Notes under the pieces: model-generated | The model's input: the letters and a program-made list of their open reading frames with translations, nothing else | What the model was told of the DNA's origin: nothing | Database searches by the model: none | Translations under genes and position numbers: made by a program | Part shown: one piece after another, positions 14,469 through 16,176 of the stretch | Layout of the letters: each line of letters starts with the position of its first letter | Numbering within the stretch: position 1 is the stretch's first letter | Assembly (NCBI GenBank): GCA_021798075.1 | Contig: JAJZYO010000003.1 | Location: 1-16,176, forward strand | Reading direction: 5' to 3' | Length of the DNA stretch: 16,176 nucleotides | From: Actinomycetes bacterium | GTDB lineage: Bacteria > Actinomycetota > Acidimicrobiia > Acidimicrobiales > Palsa-688

Positions 14469-14877
14469 GTGCACCGCGCCGGCCGGTTTGGCCGGCGGCG
14501 TCTCCCGCATTGACGAGGTGGTTGGCGACGGCCTCGAAGTGGCCCCGGAGCTGTGCCCGCTCCAACGGCCCTGCGGGTGAGGCTTCGAGCGCCGCCACCA
14601 TGTGCTCGAGCCAACGGTCCCGCTCGCGTAGCCCGATCTCCCAGCGCATGTGCCGGGCGCGTAGCTGCGGGTTCCCACGTTGCTCCTCGTAGAGCCGCGG
14701 ACCGCCCCAGAACTGGGCGAGGAAGAGGCACAGGCGCCGGCGGGGTGGCCCGAGGTCGTCAGGGTAGAGCGGCCGCAGTACCTCGTCGCTGGCGACGCGC
14801 TCGTAGAAGCGCTCGGTCAGTTGCTCGAAGAAGGCCATGCCTCCCAGGCGCTCGTATAGGCTTGCTACCCGCTCCAA
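14416..14877 (-). CDS. glbO: Group II truncated haemoglobin (trHbO type)
   Basis: Small haem protein of the 2-on-2 globin class, linked in other actinobacteria to oxygen, NO or peroxide chemistry near the respiratory chain. It has 153 residues. SLYERLGGMAFFEQLTERFYERV opens the fold, with Y25 at B10 and Y38 (PLYPDDL) at CD1. FLAQFWGGPRLYEEQRGNPQLRARH leads to the proximal histidine H76, and W89 in RDRWLEHM is the TrpG8 typical of groups II and III. The globin fold ends near residue 124; the last 30 residues or so are a Gly/Pro/Arg-rich tail whose codons overlap the end of the GH15 gene by 53 nt. The start is TTG, without a Shine-Dalgarno site; a TAAGCT box 8 nt upstream suggests a near-leaderless mRNA. 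Confidence 0.93.
   Translation of the reverse strand: MERVASLYERLGGMAFFEQLTERFYERVASDEVLRPLYPDDLGPPRRRLCLFLAQFWGGPRLYEEQRGNPQLRARHMRWEIGLRERDRWLEHMVAALEASPAGPLERAQLRGHFEAVANHLVNAGDAAGQTGRRGAPSAGPGLRLRPPAAERR
14477..14497 (+). terminator. Strong GC hairpin just after the GH15 stop, inside the globin 3' coding region
   Basis: CGCCGGCC (14477-14484) and GGCCGGCG (14490-14497) form a perfect 8-bp stem with the 5-nt loop GGTTT, starting 8 nt after the GH15 stop. No T-run follows, so it is a U-less hairpin at best. It is also within the codons for the globin's low-complexity C-terminal tail, so it may simply reflect high-GC coding sequence. Confidence 0.4.
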
Positions 14878-14885
14878 CGGGGGGC

Positions 14886-14891
14886 AGCTTA
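14886..14891 (-). promoter_or_regulatory. Predicted globin -10 box (TAAGCT)
   Basis: On the minus strand TAAGCT (14891-14886) fits TANNNT and lies 8 nt before the globin TTG. It predicts a leader of 0-2 nt. It overlaps by two bases the -10 of the divergent DUF732 gene. Confidence 0.42.
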
Positions 14892-14895
14892 TGAT
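14890..14895 (+). promoter_or_regulatory. Predicted -10 box of the DUF732 gene (TATGAT), leaderless
   Basis: TATGAT is a near-consensus -10 and lies exactly 6 nt before the GTG at 14902, the same spacing as for queF and glgC. It predicts a transcript starting on or beside the GTG. The intervening bases (TCGCGC) hold no Shine-Dalgarno sequence. Confidence 0.58.
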
Positions 14896-14901
14896 TCGCG
14901 C

Positions 14902-15255
14902 GTGGCGTCGCGTGTGGGGGTCTTGGCTGCTCTCTCCATGTTGGGCGTGTTGGCCGGGGGTTGTGGGAGCAGCGCTGCCAACCCAGCGGCAAGCGCCAAA
15001 GCCAAGCAGAGGTTCCTTGATTCCGTGTACGGCCAGGCGCCCGATGTCGGCACTTACCGGACGGGCACGCAGCTAGTAAGCATGGCCCAGGCCGTCTGCA
15101 CGGACCTTTCGTCGGGTGCTTCCGTGCAAGAGGTCGCCGACCGCATGCCCCTGGTCGAGGGCAACAACCCGCTGCCGGCCACCGACCTCGGTGTCGTCAT
15201 ATTCAGTGCCGTCAAGGTCTTCTGCCCGAAGTACGACAAGTTGATCAGCGGGTGA
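14902..15255 (+). CDS. DUF732-like secreted protein, probable lipoprotein
   Basis: Small exported protein of 117 residues whose molecular function is unknown to me. A hydrophobic signal (about 4-20) ends in VLAGGC, a slightly imperfect lipobox with C21 as the likely lipidated cysteine, followed by a Ser/Ala/Asn/Lys linker. The mature domain resembles DUF732: KQRFLDSVY, then YRTGTQLVSMAQAVCTDLSSGASVQEV, and a final FSAVKVFCPKY. C66 and C108 are the conserved pair and probably form a disulfide outside the cell. The GTG start is set by the signal peptide and by the TATGAT box 6 nt upstream. It diverges from the globin gene across 24 bp. Downstream is a repeat-rich 119-bp gap before a convergent gene. 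Confidence 0.8.
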   Translation: MASRVGVLAALSMLGVLAGGCGSSAANPAASAKAKQRFLDSVYGQAPDVGTYRTGTQLVSMAQAVCTDLSSGASVQEVADRMPLVEGNNPLPATDLGVVIFSAVKVFCPKYDKLISG

Positions 15256-15272
15256 GCCGGCGGGACCTCGTT

Positions 15273-15324
15273 GCTATCTTGCGGAGCTATCTTGCGGAGC
15301 TATCTTGCAGACGAACTTGTAGAC
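15273..15324 (+). repeat. 13-nt direct tandem repeat, about four units
   Basis: GCTATCTTGCGGA occurs at 15273-15285 and 15286-15298, then GCTATCTTGCAGA at 15299-15311. A degenerate 12-nt unit (CGAACTTGTAGA) follows from 15312. The array starts 17 nt after the DUF732 stop, in a gap less GC-rich than its surroundings. It contains no gene that I can support. Confidence 0.85.
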
Positions 15325-15356
15325 GAAAGTGGTCAAATAAGCCGTTTTCGTCTGCA
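15306..15356 (+). repeat. Perfect 10-bp inverted repeat with an alternative inner hairpin
   Basis: TGCAGACGAA (15306-15315) is the exact inverse of TTCGTCTGCA (15347-15356). A second copy of the left arm, TGTAGACGAAA (15318-15328), can pair with the same right arm over 11 bp with one G-T pair and a loop of about 17 nt. The two pairings exclude each other. The element lies between convergent genes, so it may act in transcript ending, but no T-run follows on either strand. Confidence 0.7.
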
Positions 15357-15374
15357 GGAACGCAGCCAGGCCGG

Positions 15375-16176
15375 CTACGAGGAGCCCGGGGAGCCCGGGC
15401 CGCCCGGTGACCAGGCGGAGAGGTACGTGAGCACCCTGCCCCCGCAGGAGAGGTGGCAGCCGTCGGTGAGCTCGCGCTGCTCGTTACGGCCGAGTTGCAC
15501 CCACCCCGACCCAGACCGTCCCTGCCAGTAAGTGCCCCCGTCGGCGCCCCGGTCGACGAGGAAGACGTTCCACCCGCTCACCCTCACTTCTGCCTGCACG
15601 GGGGCCATCGTGTGGTTGGCCCCGGCTCGCATCGAAATGGCGCGGGCGGTGCCCACCCGCACCTCGCCGGCCGAGGTGGGGTCGGCGCCTATCAGGTAGC
15701 TCTTGTCGAGCGTCCAGATCGACCCGTCGTCGGCGAGCAGGATCCCGACGGGTGGCCGGGGGCCGTTGACGGCTGGGCCTCCCGCTGGGACGGGCCGTCC
15801 GCACCGCGGGCACCGCGAGGACCCGGGGTGGTTGAAGTGGCCGCGCTCGCAGTAAACACCCGGGGCCTCGGGGCGGTCGAGCGCCGACCCAAGGCTCGAG
15901 GCCAGCGGTAGCGGGGGAGAGGCGGGAACGAGCACGTTTCGCAGGTCGAAGGTTGACCTGGAGGTCGCGCCACCCAAGCCGGTCCCCCCGAAGCTCTCGG
16001 CCGGTGCCGGCTGAACCGTGCCCCCAGGAGCGGCCGTGGCGCCCGGTGCACCGCCCAGCACCTGGCCGGCGTACTGTGGCCCGGCGCTCGAGGGCGCAGC
16101 ACCAGGCGCGCCCACTTCCACTGGCATCGCTGCCGGTGCAGCAGCGGTGGCCCCCCTCGCGGGGCCGCCTGCCGGC
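15375..16176 (-). CDS. Zinc-ribbon and FHA-like domain protein (partial, 5' end outside window)
   Basis: The frame is open to the right edge, so the start is probably beyond 16176; an ATG at 16127 is possible but gives only a mid-linker start. From the edge the product is a Pro/Ala/Gly-rich disordered linker of about 100 residues. Next comes a zinc-ribbon-like motif, CERGHFNHPGSSRCPRCG, with likely ligands Cys, His, Cys, Cys. A C-terminal segment of about 115 residues follows, with the outline of an FHA domain: SIWTLDKSYLIGADP, VQAEVRVSGWNVFLVDRGADGGTYW, then ELTDGCHLSCGGRVLTYL. FHA domains bind phosphothreonine, but the usual Gly-Arg and Ser/His contacts look replaced here. It ends in a TAG at 15375 after a Gly/Pro/Ser tail. 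Function unknown; similar zinc-ribbon plus FHA proteins occur in actinobacteria. Confidence 0.75.
   Translation of the reverse strand, partial: PAGGPARGATAAAPAAMPVEVGAPGAAPSSAGPQYAGQVLGGAPGATAAPGGTVQPAPAESFGGTGLGGATSRSTFDLRNVLVPASPPLPLASSLGSALDRPEAPGVYCERGHFNHPGSSRCPRCGRPVPAGGPAVNGPRPPVGILLADDGSIWTLDKSYLIGADPTSAGEVRVGTARAISMRAGANHTMAPVQAEVRVSGWNVFLVDRGADGGTYWQGRSGSGWVQLGRNEQRELTDGCHLSCGGRVLTYLSAWSPGGPGSPGSS

Noticed and set aside
14477..14497. Classical intrinsic terminator after the GH15 gene
   Set aside because: The stem is strong but no T-run follows on either strand and it lies in globin coding sequence, so it is kept only as a low-confidence U-less hairpin.
15273..15311. CRISPR-like array
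   Set aside because: The 13-nt units are directly adjacent with no spacers and are too short; no cas genes are in view. It is a simple tandem repeat.
15271..15531. 86-codon plus-strand open frame starting in the repeat region
   Set aside because: It begins in the tandem repeat and runs antisense through the FHA-like gene; there is no ribosome site and no recognisable protein character.

Overview
The window is about 16 kb of high-GC DNA (roughly two-thirds G+C by eye) from an actinobacterium. Three things support this: the rpsK-rpsD-rpoA-rplQ-truA order, the ctaE-qcrC-qcrA-qcrB block of an actinobacterial bcc-aa3 respiratory chain (diheme QcrC, three-helix Tat-type Rieske protein), and a Corynebacterium-type GlgA. 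Several deep-branching features (unimodular queF with a VUT transporter, many short promoters of the TANNNT type) would fit a class such as Acidimicrobiia, but this placement is an inference and not a demonstrated assignment.

Layout. Bases 2-3130 (+) hold the end of the alpha operon: rpsK (5' end outside the window), rpsD, rpoA, rplQ and truA. Bases 3127-4328 (-) hold a two-gene queF-VUT unit for salvage of the 7-deazaguanine preQ0. It is convergent with truA, and the two stop codons overlap. Bases 4429-8526 (+) encode cytochrome oxidase subunit III and the cytochrome bcc complex, with 4-nt start/stop overlaps between ctaE/qcrC and qcrA/qcrB. Bases 8579-11004 (+) are glgC-glgA, for ADP-glucose and alpha-glucan or maltose-1-phosphate synthesis. 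Bases 11063-14468 (+) are ftsE-ftsX, with a GH15 glucoamylase/trehalase-like gene whose start overlaps the ftsX stop. Bases 14416-14877 (-) encode a group II truncated haemoglobin, convergent with and overlapping the GH15 gene. A small DUF732 lipoprotein gene (14902-15255, +) diverges from the globin. The minus-strand gene at the right edge (15375 to beyond 16176) encodes a zinc-ribbon plus FHA-like protein.

The window is mostly housekeeping, and I do not see a clear new defence or mobile system. The most interesting signals are regulatory and architectural. Four genes (queF, glgC, the DUF732 gene, the globin gene) have a TANNNT -10 box 6-8 nt before a GTG/TTG start, which predicts leaderless mRNAs. 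In the last two the -10 boxes overlap back to back in a 24-bp divergent gap. The GH15 enzyme is apparently translationally coupled to the FtsEX division complex. Several short tandem repeats lie inside genes (truA, VUT, qcrC), and a 13-nt repeat array merges into an inverted repeat near the right edge.
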